Assembly: GCA_000310025.1 (NCBI GenBank)
Contig: FN648938.1
Location: 489,406 to 553,405 of the forward strand
Length of the DNA stretch: 64,000 nucleotides
Direction of reading: 5' to 3'
Source: Ectocarpus siliculosus
Taxonomy: Eukaryota > Sar > Phaeophyceae > Ectocarpales > Ectocarpaceae
This document shows, in pieces, positions 12,101 to 24,500 of the stretch; position 1 is the stretch's first letter, and each line of letters starts with the position of its first letter. The translations under genes were made by a program, and so were the position numbers. Under the pieces are notes generated by a model. The model did not search any database. It saw only the letters and a list, made by a program, of their open reading frames with translations, and had not been told where the DNA came from.

Positions 12101-14857
12101 CACCCTGCGAATCGGGTCCTCCTTAGGCCACTTGTTAAGCTGTCGTTTTTTGGGCTGTCTTTTTCTCAAAAAGGGACGAACCAAAAAATAATCTAGCAAA
12201 AAGATGACCCCCTTGTTACGGTGCTGGTCGATCCTTTTTGCTCATCCGCCAAAAAAAATGACCCTGCAACAAGTGCAACGGTCGTTCGTCACACAATAAG
12301 TACCTTGGCACCGAGTTGGTTTTTCGGTGATATCTCCGCACAGAGCGAAGCATCAGCAACTGTAAAGCTATCGCCCGCGAGCTGGGTGCTTGGTCCGCCT
12401 TGTGTGGCGGCTGATCGAGACCACAGGGCAGTGGGAGGCACGGCAACTGAGGTGGCGAGAGTCAACAGCACCTTGAAAAACCCCACCGCGCCAACAACCA
12501 GCTTTTTTTGCTCTTTTTTGCCCATGCCGCAACTTTGGTTCATGGATGCTCCCTCGCCACACACTGAAACAACAGCGATGACAAAGGTATCCGCCACGAG
12601 CTATGTGTATGGTCCGTCTTATGTGGTGGTTGATACAGACCAGGAGGCTGACGGGCGGTCAGAGGTTGTGAGCGCGAGAGTGGTGGACAAGCGGGAAAAA
12701 TGACCCGCCGCGCCTCCAAGCATAGTTTTTGTTCTTTTTCCCGTGTTGCAACTTTGGTTCATCGATGCTCCCTCGTCACACACCGAAGCAACAGCGATGA
12801 CAAAGGTATCCGCCATGAGCTGTGCGTCTGATTCGTCTTGTGTGGTGATTGATACAGACCAGGACGCTATAGGTCGCCCAGAAGTTGGGTTCGCAAAAGT
12901 TGACTGTGCACCAAAAAGACCCACCGCTGGTGCGTCCAGGCTCTTTCGGCTCGTTTGCCGCTTGTTTGCCGCACACATCGGGTTGTCCACCTGGTCAGCC
13001 GAATGACAACATTACGTCTATCGCCGAGGCTACTGACTCCGTACCAGTCACATGACACGACTCGTGCGAATACTGTTAGAGTTTGCGGGGATCATCCGTC
13101 GAGATATTCAAGTTTGTGGGCAAGTGTCATGTGTTGTGACAGAAAAAGGGCAACAAAAAAAAGACTGTCCCATCCTGTCACAAAGTTGCCCGAAAAGAGA
13201 CAGGATGGCGCTGTCTTTTTCTTCTGTCCCTTTTTCGAAGGTCCAAAAATGCAAAAAAAGACAACGTAACAAGTGGTTCTTTGGCCAGCTGTCCCTTTTG
13301 GAGAAAAAGACAGCCCAAAGAAGGACAGCTTAACAAGTGGCCTTAACAACTTCTCTCCCGCTCGCTCTCGCTCTCATTTGTTTTTTTGGCGCAAAAACCA
13401 AATCTGACAGTCCAGCCTAGACCCAAAAGGGTTAAACATTTTTGGGAGCAGGTGGCCGTGACGACGGTGTTTTGAAGACTACCACCGGGGATTTCGTCGA
13501 ATACTTCGAAGTACTGTAATATTATGGTGATACACGTGCTCGTCACGTAGGTACGCATTTACACTCTTCCGGTGAGATCCTCGGTTTCCGTGAAACCACC
13601 TCGTAATGTTGAGGCGCTAGTTCTGTAGGCACGGCGTACAATCATTTGAGAAGTTTTTGTAATTACGAAGGAGCCTTAGCGACACGGTTCGAGCCGATAC
13701 ACTCCTCTATTGGCCCACCTGGTAGTCAACATCTATCTTGTTGGCGATAAGCAGGCAAGGGATGCTCTCCGAGTACTGCCGCAGCTCCCCGTACCAGTCC
13801 GAAAGGTTCTTGTACGTCGCCTTTCGAGTCACGTCGAAAACCATGATGCAAGCGTGCGCCCGGTAGTAGTACGAAGGGTGCATGCTGCTAAACCGTTCCT
13901 GTCCCGCGGTGTCCCAGAAATCTGCGCCCGCCCACCGTCCGCCACGTCCAAAAGAAACAGTCCGGCAAAAAACAGACCCGGTGCGATTAGACCTGCGTGT
14001 TTCGCGGTTGCTTCTTGCAGGCATTCGTAGACTGCCCGAGGACGAACTCAGGGCGTGGCTCAGCTTTATGCACGTTTGACAGACGCACACCGTTTTCCTG
14101 GTTACCCCGCTGTCAAAGGTACACAGAAAACGTATCCGCGAGGAGGGAGTGTATCCGAGAGACGAGTGGTGGAGCATTTTCTTGCCTACTCTGATCACCA
14201 CCGCCGTCTACCACTACACAAAAAAAAAATCAACACGAAGAGAGCACGGTAAAAAGGTGGTCTACACTGCTCCTGTACAGTACAGTCGACCAACAAATTA
14301 TTTGTCCTCTTCACCAACTTTGACCTCGACGCCGTCATCCAGCTTAGCATTCTTCCGGAATAACGTCAGCGCGAATGTAGACAGCTGCCGGGGGTTGTAT
14401 TCGTCCATCAGGTACCGCTCCACTAGCTTTGACTTCCCCACGGCAGAGTCTCCCAGGAGGATAACCTTGTGTACATACCACACGACACGCATGAACAAAA
14501 TAACATCATCGTTTGCCTACAATTGCAGTCTGGAAGTTCCAGGGCGTCCTGCAGAAGTGCTGCTACATTATTACATGTAGAATCATCGGCCTTACAGGGA
14601 GCAGTAGATTCAGGGGTAGATACCGGACCTGAGAGAACCTTGTGCCAGGCGCTCGTTGTACGTTTTGCAGTGGACGGACCAACCAGGCCGCAGTACCACA
14701 ACGACCACTTACAGTTGCACCATCAACGGCCAGCGGCCATGACATCGATAGCAACAGCCGAGAGAAGCCCCTCCCTTCACACCTTCAGATCCGGGTCCTC
14801 TAGGTCCTCATCACCATCCTCCATGTGGTCCTTACCCTCCGTTTTTCGTTCAGACAT
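9200..14857 (-). CDS. RABL2: RABL2-type small GTPase (IFT-associated)
   Basis: Exons on the minus strand are 14857-14783, 14465-14315, 13921-13719 and 9379-9200; phases agree and give 202 aa. The protein has the P-loop GDSAVGKS (residues 30-37), DFWDTAGQER (76-85), NKID (136-139) and SAADG (163-167). Signature RABL2 stretches include RYLMDEYNPRQLSTFALTL, YYRAHACIMVFDVTRKATY and VSAADGTNVVKAF. The start is MSERKTEGKD; the next exon begins exactly where other RABL2 proteins have VILLGD. The C-terminus (EALSLLEGK) has no prenylation cysteine, as expected for RABL2, and is shorter than the roughly 228-aa human protein. In animals RABL2 is recruited by CEP19 at the ciliary base and triggers entry of IFT trains; the same role in algal flagella is inferred. 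The last intron (9380-13718) is large and full of mobile elements. The gene is divergent from the EF-hand gene at 15525. Confidence 0.95.
9748..9806 (+). repeat. 59-bp direct repeat, left copy
   Basis: Begins cgaaggtgtaccgattctgg and matches 12063-12121 with only a few differences, in the same orientation. The two copies bracket the 2.04-kb TIR element. Confidence 0.9.
10138..10375 (+). repeat. 42-bp tandem repeats inside the TIR element
   Basis: About five copies follow the plan ctatagatcaagagtcggg, aacaaggacagatc, aacagatcg. Related but longer units without the aaggac block occur at 9940-10130 and 11390-11830. Copies differ by a few bases. The array is not CRISPR-like: there are no unique spacers and the genome is eukaryotic. 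Confidence 0.85.
10962..11192 (-). CDS. Possible captured 3' exon inside the TIR element
   Basis: On the minus strand a cccacag acceptor at 11193-11195 is followed by 76 open codons and a stop at 10962-10964. The reading is non-repetitive with normal residue use: it starts LPHSRCGIHLLFLNGNQEYI and ends ADESLEVEIASP. I do not recognise the family. It lies in the unique centre of the 2.04-kb element, so a host gene fragment picked up by the element is one explanation. A fragment of the element's own ancestral gene is another. It is on the same strand as RABL2 but does not match RABL2 C-termini. Confidence 0.3.
   Translation of the reverse strand, partial: LPHSRCGIHLLFLNGNQEYIPLEVPKLSKADGIKAVPRRLSNPSEETESLAVGEVVPDTNNDEYADESLEVEIASP
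12063..12121 (+). repeat. 59-bp direct repeat, right copy
   Basis: Begins cgaaggtgcaccgattctgg. It lies between the 2.04-kb element and the TTA target site of the next element, which starts 5 bp further on. Confidence 0.9.
12126..13342. mobile_element. Harbinger-like MITE with TTA target duplication
   Basis: The element starts ggccacttgttaagctgtc and ends with its inverse gacagcttaacaagtggcc. The terminal inverted repeat continues imperfectly for about 55 bp (gggctgtctttttctc). TTA is present at both outer edges (12123-12125 and 13343-13345). A 3-bp TTA/TWA duplication is characteristic of PIF/Harbinger elements, which is the basis of the superfamily suggestion. There is no transposase ORF, so it is non-autonomous. 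The inside carries three diverged copies of a roughly 215-bp unit. Confidence 0.75.
12303..12905 (+). repeat. Three diverged ~215-bp tandem units inside the MITE
   Basis: Shared landmarks recur in order near 12303, 12527 and 12742: gcaactttggttcat.gatgct, acaacagcgatgacaaagg, tatccgccatgagct and ttgatacagaccagga. The first copy lacks part of the left landmark. All lie between the inverted repeats of the 12126-13342 element and appear non-coding. Confidence 0.75.
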
Positions 14858-15524
14858 TGCTTTGGATCCACCCCCGCACGCCCTTTTTCACAGAAGATAC
14901 CGTTCGGTTTGGGTGCCCCGCTCGCCAGGTTTGTGCGCTGGGTTGTCGCCTCCGGTAGCAAGAGGGATCGTGCACTTGTACACGTGGAAGGTTTTCTTGC
15001 AACAACGACGTCGAAAAGCTTGCAGGGTAGGTGGCTCGAGGTTGCACGAGATCACGATGGACTTCTGACAGCAGTAGCAGGTAGACGAGATCACGAGATC
15101 ACGCCGCAAATCGGGGGGTCTCGTGGATGTGACCACCCCCCCCGTTGCTGGCTGTGTCTGTAGCACCAACCGCAACACTCCCTGTGCAACCAAACGATGC
15201 CAAGTGCGCCAGCAACAAGGAGGAAGGATCTGAATGTTTGTCGTGCTCACGAGCGCCCGTTCTTCCCTCGTGCCTCGTGTGTTTTGATGTCAGTGCGAAA
15301 CGTTCGTATGCATGTGTGAGTAGATAAGGAGACAGCGCGAGAGGAGAGAGAAAAGAAAGTGTTGAGAGCGTGGCCGCCCGATCCCCCCGCGTGTAGACTT
15401 GGTGCGCACCGAACCGGCACAGAAGGGGGCAGCGAACCATACGCGAAACGAAACAAATTTCTGCTGCGCTCAAGTACACCTACACGCCGCTTTGTCCTCA
15501 GCAGCGACGAGCTGCACTAAGGGC
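14858..15524. promoter_or_regulatory. Shared divergent intergenic region, RABL2 / EF-hand gene
   Basis: These 667 bp separate the start codons of two oppositely oriented flagellar genes, so they must hold both 5' UTRs and both promoters, or one bidirectional promoter. I looked for an RFX X-box (GTNRCC...RGYAAC) and for TATA-like boxes and saw no convincing one. A C-run (15135-15145) and a GA-rich stretch (15328-15358) are present. Confidence 0.5.
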
Positions 15525-18500
15525 ATGACGGCGTCACAGGCTCTTGGTTCTGCCGGAAATCCTCTTAATAAACTTACCTACCCGTCCTTGATGCAGCATA
15601 ATACTTTGGAGGTTGACGATGGCGATGAGCCGATCATGATGAAGGTGACATATACTCTAGCCGCACCACAAAGACTGGATCATTGTACATACTGCCTACA
15701 TTGACTAGACTAATGGAGCACGGACGCACGGTGAATACGATGTAGTCTAGAACGCTTGTGGCATGTGGAGAGGCCCCTCATTGGTCCTGTGAAATACTGT
15801 AGTCAATGTCCCAGAGTTGAAAGTTGAAAGGAACGCCGGTGTTATTACTACTGCTGTAGACTACATGATTAGTTGTCCGTTGAATGCTTGCTGCAGTCGG
15901 AACCATCTGTGGATGATGTGAACAATGTGTGTGAGTCACTGATGTCGTCTATGCACAAATTTTTCGGGTCATGTTTTACGCGGGAACGTCAGGGCGAACG
16001 CGCGTCAGGCGAAATTCCAGCCAGCTGTCAATGGCAGAGAAACACGGATGAATCACAAAGAAAGCAGCGTGCTGAATGAACCCAGTGCCCGTTCTACTGT
16101 ACATAGAGTTCTTTCAAGGCAGAAGCAGGTCGTTCGTCCTTCTTTTCTTCGATCTGACCACCACAAGCAACCACAAGAAGTGGCTGCACTCAACTGAAAC
16201 GACAATGTACATCCTACAAAGTGAATGCCACGGCTTTTTTTTGCCTCTGGTTCTACATCGCACGCCCTTATTCGCATGTCTCACTTCTGTCTGTCTGTCT
16301 GCCTGCCTGTCTGTCTCGCTCTCTCTCTATTTCTCCGTTCCGAAAAAGGGTCATGATGGCATGGTACGACCCCTCAAGGATAAGCTTCGCACACTTTGCA
16401 AGCAGAGGCGGATTCGGCTGCAAGAGTTTTTCAAGCCATATGACGTACATCACAACAAAAAGGTAGTACGCGGCGAGTTTGAAACCGACCACAAATAAAT
16501 GCGTGTATGAACGTTGGCAATGTTGTCATTCGTTGCGTCGTTTCTTCTGATGTGCATGGTCTATAGCGCCAACTGGAAGTCTCTCTTGCACTGCAACAGC
16601 ACAGACGGCGCGAGCTCGTTTCTGCTAATGTACGTCATACGTTGTGCGGAGTGTACTTTCTAAACGAACCCTCCGATCGGTACTGCCGTTCGGTCGGTGG
16701 ATATCTGACCCACGACGTCAACCCACTATTTCTAGAATAGACGGAAGAACACGCTTATTCCACTCCTTGAAACCCCCAGCGGACCATCGCTTGGTGGCAG
16801 GGGCGATGTTAACGCTTCTTTCTTCAACGAAAACATGTTTTGAATTATGCAATTGCTCTTCCTGTGGTTGAACAGGTGTCCAAAGGGCAGTTCCGACGCG
16901 CCCTCGACCAAGCCGGCCTAACGGCGCCGGCAAGGGGCGCTCCTCCCTCGGACCTTCTGACCGTACAGGAGGTTGAGGTGCTAGTTAAGCGCTACGAGGT
17001 AAAGGGTGACGCGAGGGCTGGCGCTATCGGCGAAGGGGTGGTGAACTATTGGAAGCTGTGCGAGCAGGTCGAGAAGGTGCGCCTACCTGGTGGACAAAGA
17101 TGTGTATTTAGAATGTCTGCACCACGTTTAGCAACTGACATCAAATCACTAGACCAGTCAGCGCTGACTGGTCTAATGTGTTCTGGTTTGATTTCGGATG
17201 CTAAGCACCATTACTGTCTACTGCTGACTGATGTGATCGCCGGAAGAGGGCTCACTCCTGTTTGGTTCGCCGATAAACGTACAAGCAGCCACACAAACGA
17301 AGAGCCGCTTAGGCCCAAATACAGAATGAGAAAGTCCATTGTCCGGCACAGAATGCATCCGCTTTCGTGACGGGTAAACATTTATGCGGTCAGGTAGGAG
17401 GATAACATGCCCGCTGTGGGCAATACGGAACCCCGGCGATACCTCGGTCATGACCACGCAGCGCAACGCGCAATAGCTCTTGCACGCACACAAGGAAGGT
17501 TTTGTGATGTGTGATGACAATATCTCAAGGTTTCGCTGGGTTCAGGTTTTCACTCGCCGAGGGCTCGAGAAGAACCCTACCCTGGATGTCAAGCTATCCC
17601 TAGAAGACCGACCGGGGTCTGGGTATGGGGTACACCGCCCGGGACTCTCCACCCAGGAGGCGGACCAAGTGGCCACGCTGCTGGGACGGGTCAGGTTGTT
17701 TTCGGCTACGGAGGGCCTAATCGTGAAGGTGAGGCACCGGCCTTATATTTTCTTTTCTTCGCACTCGCAGGATGCTGCTGCTGTGGGACTTGGCCTTGAA
17801 GCATTGCAGTCTGTGCGCCGTTATTGTAGGGATGCTATGGTTGACACGGTCTCGAGATTCTTACGGGGGAGCCTGCGTTCGTCTGATGCCTTGACTGATG
17901 CTGTTTTTTTTGCCGGGTTTCTGCCGCTGATTTTTTCGCCGACGGCGGTGACTGTGACGTTTTCGTAGTATGGTGTGATTCGCTGCGTGCGAGCATGCAT
18001 GCCTCGCCAAGCCCCATCTAGCCTGAACGCCGCCCTCACCCTCGTTTGGCAAACTCCAGTCCCTGTTTGAGACGTTCGACAAGAGGCACAGCGGTAGGGT
18101 CACGAGCCCTATCTTCCTACGGCAGCTGGACTCTATGTTCAAGGGAAGGCTGTCCAAAGAGGAAGCCAGGCGAGGAAAATGACAAGAGTAGCATCAGACG
18201 GAAAGATTGGGGGCGAGTCGCGATTTTGTGGGGGGGGGTACATGGGGAAATACACCGAAGTTCGAGAATGTGCTATGCCGTTCGAACCAGAAGCTGTGTT
18301 GTCTTCAATATTCGTCAGCTGGTTTGTACACCCTAAGAGTCCGAAAATGAGGAAAAATCTCTTCCGATCCATGATTTGAGTTACGTATGCCCCCCCTTCC
18401 CTCGCACGGCACACACATGGCAAGACGTGGCCACAATGTTTCACGCGGTCTTGCACCCCCCTGCGGGCTCCCTGTGTCTCATGCCATCGACCTGAAATGA

Positions 18501-21500
18501 CACGCTTCCTGTGGCGTTGTGCCGGATTCAACAAAAACCTCTCACGAAACAAGGTTGCTGCTACGGGCATACCAGACTCGAGACGGCAGCGTGAGCTACA
18601 GAGCGATGCACGCAGATTGCGACGACGCTTCGGGTTCTGCACCTAGTGGTATTGGTCCTGTTGCTGCCGATGCTGGTGCCACCGATGTTGTACCGGTCCA
18701 ACAGCAGCAGCAGCAGCAGCAACAGCACCGACAGGGACATTGCACGCAGCTGCAGAAACAACGTCTCGCTCCTACAGAGGGGGCTGGAACGGCTGACGGA
18801 ACGACCGCGTGCCTTTCTCCTGACGGGTGCGTCCACAGAACCTTGCGCACACTACGTAAAACTAACTGCAGTTGCATAACTATTCGCGATGACAGCTCCC
18901 ACTACAGACGACATCATATGCGGCCTTCTCTCCTGTGGTTGGTGGCACCTAGCATGTGGTGAGTTTATGAGCGTGAGTAGTCACCTACGTTTTTCTATCA
19001 CACCACTACTCCCGCTTTCTGAGTTAACATTGCCAGTGTTTGCTGAACTTTCCCTCTCGAAACCCTCTCCAACCAGTGAAATAAGCCAAGGGTCGGTTGA
19101 GGCCGACGCAGAGGACTTCGACGACGGCTCTTCCATCAACAGCTCCGTCACGGGTTTCCCAACTCGCGGCGCCGTGGGTTTTATGGTGAGGAAGGTTTGT
19201 TTTCTCGGGAATGACGCAGCAGCAGAGTTGGGGTGCGGGGATGGGGGCCGTGCAGCATACGTCGCACAGCCCGCCTTCGTTTGGGCCTTGGTTTTGCCCG
19301 TCCAAAACGCTTGGACATCCCACCGCGTCGTACCTCCCAACACGACGCATCACACGAATGTATTTGCGACTGGTTAACTATCGTTGATCAGACGGAAGCA
19401 CCGTCCCAGACGGAAGAACCATCCTGGTCCCCAGCCGCCATCACCCACCAGCCCCCCCAAAAGGTGGTGCGGACAATCGCCCCTCCTTTGTACACGATCA
19501 CTAAACACGTCTGATCCTCTCGTCGTCGACGTCTGCCTGTGCCGGACATCTTCCAGGTGGGCGAGGAGCAGGGTTCCGGCTCTCCCGTGTCTGGGCGCGG
19601 GATAGCGGCTGGCTGCGGCGTTGGGTGGCGGCGGGCAAGGGGGCGAACCGACGGGACGGGGACGGCTCCGCCACCGAAAGACTCCTTGCCGATCGAACGG
19701 AAGATGGCGTCTAAGGTTCGTAATATAATGCCAAACAGACCTATGTGAGTGCTTTCATATCATGGAATCTTGCAGGGCGTTGGGTGGAGTGTGCCACACG
19801 CTCGCGCGTTCGTTGTCTATTGTTGTTAGGGTCGATGTGCCGAAGGCGTTTGGTACACACAGCTTGTGTATTTCGCTCACTGGAACGCTGTCAGTCTGTT
19901 CGAAGCACGGGGTATTCGACGAGCTCTGCGTCATTCGCCGCTGCTGGACATGATGGGGTGTCATCCCAACTCAATGTGGTGCTCAATGACGATCTGTACA
20001 GCGTCTCGCCATCTCCCCTAGTCCCTACCTTGCCCCGGTTTACTCACCGAACGGTGTGCTTGCTTTCTGCAAGGTGGTCTACCACCGGCTGATCCCCGAG
20101 GACGCCTACGCGCCGTACGACCCTACACGTTCTGGGTCGGTGACTGAGTCCGTGTTTCGGCGCGGACTCTCGGACGCATTTCGCCTGCCTTTCAGCGACG
20201 ACCAACTCGACACCCTCACCAGGCGGTATCGGCACGGCGAGAATAAGGTGAGAGGAACACCAAAGGGAAACATAAACAGTGTAGAGGGACAGTCGGGGGG
20301 GGGGGGGGGGTGAGAGTATGCGTTGCCTCATCGTCTCTCAACCCACTCTCGCCCGTCACTTCCCAATACATTCCTCTTGTCTCTCCATGTATACCTCCGT
20401 CTCTCTTCTTTCTCGCTCTTTCTCTGTCCTTGCCTTGTGCCTTGTCTCTCAGGTTAGCTTCCTTAATCTGTGCGAGCACGTGTATGCCATCGCTGACAAC
20501 ACCGTCGTTGGTTTCGGCCGCCAGCACCAGCACCAGTACCCACAGCAGCACGAGCGCGAGCAGCAGCAGCAACAACGGCAGGAGGGGGGCGTGGTCGAGG
20601 AGAGTGCGAGAGAGAGAGAAACGATCGACAAAGCGTTGGAAGAGGTATAAACGTACAAAAAAGACCGATTCCCTTGTCTCTCTTAACTTCTGTCTTCACC
20701 TATCTACCCCCTACTTTCTCACCACTTGGGGGCGTACTCACGTAAGCCCCAGAAATCCGGGCTTGAGACAGAGGCGACACACGAAACAACGGGAAGCAGC
20801 TGCGCAGCGAACGAGCAGCCCCATCGATTTTCTGCTGAGCTATATGCACCCCCCTTTCCACTCATTTATCCTACCACCGCGCCCCACACCCCACCCCTAT
20901 TCTCCAGTCAATTGTCGTGTTTCAAACTCCATTGTCCGCTCTTCCTCAGCGTCACCGCAATCCTCAAGTACCAAACCTCGACCCCGTGCATTTCCCTTTC
21001 TAACGGCGCAGATCCGCGCGACGCTGCGCAGACGCCGTCTTTCAATCCAGCCCGGTTTCCAGGAGTTCGACAGGAAGAATGAAGGGCATGTCTCGGTGGG
21101 CCAACTGGCGCGGGTTCTCTGTTCATTTGGCGTCCTTCCCGCGGATCACCACACTCAGGAGTTGCTGTCGAAGAGGTGCGTTCTTTGCGTCTCGCCGATC
21201 GTCGGTCATTAGAGGAGGTGATGCTTATTACCGCCGTGGCAGTGGAGGTGGTGGAACTCGTTTTCCTCGCGGAAGTGACGGGGTGCGCAGTGTACTCGAA
21301 GCTGTCTCCTCCCCTCCCTTTTTTCTTTCTCCCACTTTTTAGTGCCAGCCCATCTTGCATACACATACAACATCACCCGACAGAACCCCAACCCTCCTCT
21401 TCGCGCCAGGTACGCCGCCACCGACGACCCGAGGCACCCCACCGGCGTGTTCATCGCCTACCGACACCTCCTCGAGGACCTCGGCGAAGGGGCTCGGGGA

Positions 21501-24500
21501 TCGCCTGGTGGCTGCCTCGCTGTGGGCCACCACGAGGGCAGGGGGGGGGGTTCTCGCTTCAAGGGAAATGACGGCGGCGGCGGCACCTGCAACGGGGACG
21601 GGGACCGCGAAGACGGGTGTGGGGGCGGTTCGTCGTCGGTCGGCGGCGGCGGCGGCGGTAGTAGCTCGGGCTGCTGCGGGACGTCGGTCGCGGCGTCGCG
21701 CGTGTTCGGGAAACCTACCGGCCTCAGCAGGGTGCGTCGTACTTCGGTTGCTAAGTAGGATTAGGCACGGCGCGCAGAACTGTCTTGCCGTGAGAGGGCT
21801 TGTGAGCTGCGAGGAAAGAGTGGCAACAAGCAACTTTATCAGTTTGCCGGTGTGAAAAACATCCCCCCACGCGCTTGAAGCCCTCGTTTCATGTACTGTG
21901 CAACCCTGGGCACAGGATGCGGGGAGAACGTTGCGTTGGAAGAACCATGGCGTAAGCATGCTGGATGATAACCTACAGCACGTTCTCAGAATCAATAGAG
22001 AATTTCGGACAACAGTTCACCCCTCGCCCTACCTCCTCGTCCTGGGGAATCCGTTGACGACGCGTACATGCGTTGCGCGCTTTCGCGGCTCGGCACACGT
22101 GCGAACTCCAATCGTCACCCGTACGTACCTCGACACAGCCGGCCCACTCCGTGGTATCGGAGGTGAACATGACATCCTCGGTGGTGCTTGGGAGGGGCCG
22201 CGACAGAGGGCTAGCAGAGCTGCTGGCCCAACTGAAGGCCTTCACGTTTCGGTGGGTTTGATAAGGTGTTATTTGGTTCTAATCGTATATAATCATTCTC
22301 TCCACTCCTCCTGCTGATGTCTTCAGAACTACATCTGTCTAGTGAGGAACAAATGTGTACACCTCCTTTATTTCGGTGCCGACATTTCGTTGGACAGTTT
22401 TGGCAGTCCTTCCAAGGCGTGATGCACTCGACCTTTGAGGCGTCTCCTCTCCTGTTTCAACAATTTCTCATTTCCCCCGTTTTGGGTATTTCCTTTTAAA
22501 GCGGTAACCGAGGCATCCCATTTCAACGCTGAATGCACGCAACTGTCACTATTTGGTACAGACGTCCAATAATCGTCTCTTCTGTGTTTCTTTAACAGTA
22601 CTCCCAAAGACCCGATCCGTATGCGGCCGCGCATGCGGTCGTTCCCCACACCTCGTGCGGGACTCTTCAGAAACCACAGGACGCTGACTACCGAACACGT
22701 TTTGACGTTTCTGTTTTCTCGTTTCTGTTTTCGCTCGAACTGTAGCTCAAGGTTGCGCACGCTAGAGTTTTTCCGTTGCGATGACGCCATGAGGAGCGGA
22801 TCGATGAGCCGTGAGAAGTTTGGGCGAAACCTTCTCAGCACGGGGTTCCGCGTCTCTCCACTCGAACTCGAGGTGAACAAGGGTGCGGGGAATAGAGGGG
22901 AGGGGGCGGTTCCTCACTGTCATAGACGAGCGTGGTGTCTCCTGGAGTGCAGACCGTTGTTGCACCCCTGCTCGCAGGCTGACACAGGGGTGCTCAAACG
23001 TTCGGATGAATTGACGTTGGTCTTCGACGTAAGCGTTTTTCTTGTGAGGCGGGAACTCGGCGTACTTGCGGCGCCATCTCCTCGTTTGGACGACAGAAGC
23101 ATTTGACTTGATCATCTGCCGGGTTGGCACGTTTCAAAGACAACAGTGATGGGAAACTGTTGCAACTGCAACACCGGAGGTGCTAGGGACAATGTCCGCA
23201 CAAAATAGTGCAGCTGCGGCGCCTCTTATGCTGCACCGGTTGGGTTCGCCGGTTGTCGCAGTCTCTGGGAGAACAAGGAAGCCGTACACCTCCCTCCATG
23301 GACTATCACGAAGTCGGCGAAGACGGCCTAACTATAAGTCGGGGTTCCGTCTAGGGTGCAGCCCGCCTGACGTCAACCCTAGCCATTCTTGAACAAAGCG
23401 CAATGAACACGCCGGGGAATGGAAGTGGTAACACGTAGCGTAGGTCGCTGGGAGGCCAGGACGAGGGGGGGTTGAGGGAGCTCGAAAGTGGAATGACCAG
23501 CTGAGCGAGTACCCGAAAATAATATGAACGGCTAGATATTCTATCACCATCTAGGCCCACTTGCAACAATGCAGCCCTGATTCTGCATGGGAGACTGCGG
23601 CCGACACACGTCTGTCCCGCCAAGCTGTCCATCTCTTCGCTTGCTGATTCCTCTCGTCCGTCTTCGCCCTGGCTGAGGCCTGATGGTCTCTGGACGAGAT
23701 CCTTAGTTACCTTCGCGGGGTCGAACTGTAGCTTGAGTTCGCTACCCTTTGCTTGCTGAGGATGACGGAGTCTAGGGCCGCATCGACAACCCTGTCGGTC
23801 TTCAAATATTTTCCCACTCCCCACCATTGAGTCCCGTTGATGCATAATGCACAATGATTGTCTCTCCTGATATTCTAGACCGCAACACCGGTTATTCGTT
23901 CGTGCGCGTGGCAAATAAACTTGGAATTTTTCGTCCTCTGCTTAGGTTGTTTCTTTCTGGCTGTGCTGTTGCTGCTGCTGCTGCTGCTTCTGTTGGTGCT
24001 GCTACTACTACTGACAGACCCTCTGTGAGGCCTACGTCGATCCGAACGTATCCGACAAGGGCGGGGCCCCCTTCGTGCGCTACGTCCGCCTCGTGGAGGA
24101 GATCGAGGGCGTCTTTGGGGTGCGGGAGCTGGAGCGGAAGCCCGAGTGTGACGTCGACGCCTCGGTCAAAGCCGCACAGGTCGGAGCGGGCCACCATACT
24201 AGTGAACGGCAGTGGATGGGGGGCTGTGCTAGCCTGAAATGACAAATAGCAAGAAATCCGCCGTTCCGAACTAAACGAGACCTGACGTAACTATGACATT
24301 AGCACTCGCAAACACAAAGAAAATGGTATATATAATGCATGTAATCGAAACCCCGCGTGTGTCCTGACTGCTTGAAAGAGAAATCGAAGCGTGCCGAGTT
24401 CGTGTGGAGGGCGTGGGTGCGATACGTCTAGGATTCCGTCCTTCGGAGAGAAGAGGGAGGATGTATATCTTGTCCGGTTTTTATCACTTGGAATATGTGT

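Larger units (their letters stand above)
9380..13718 (-). other. Last intron of the RABL2 gene (4.3 kb)
   Basis: The intron is bounded by CAG|gtggg (13719/13718) and ccacag|GTG (9380/9379) and interrupts the protein between VDYQ and VTKKSF. It holds two separate inverted-repeat elements (9882-11921 and 12126-13342), a pair of 59-bp direct repeats and a tRNA-like fragment. The other introns of this gene are 317 and 393 bp, so insertion of mobile DNA accounts for most of its length. Confidence 0.9.

Noticed and set aside
15873-16079. Possible extra exon between EF-hand exons 1 and 2
   Set aside because: It has no module signature, and exon 1 joins exon 2 directly in phase.
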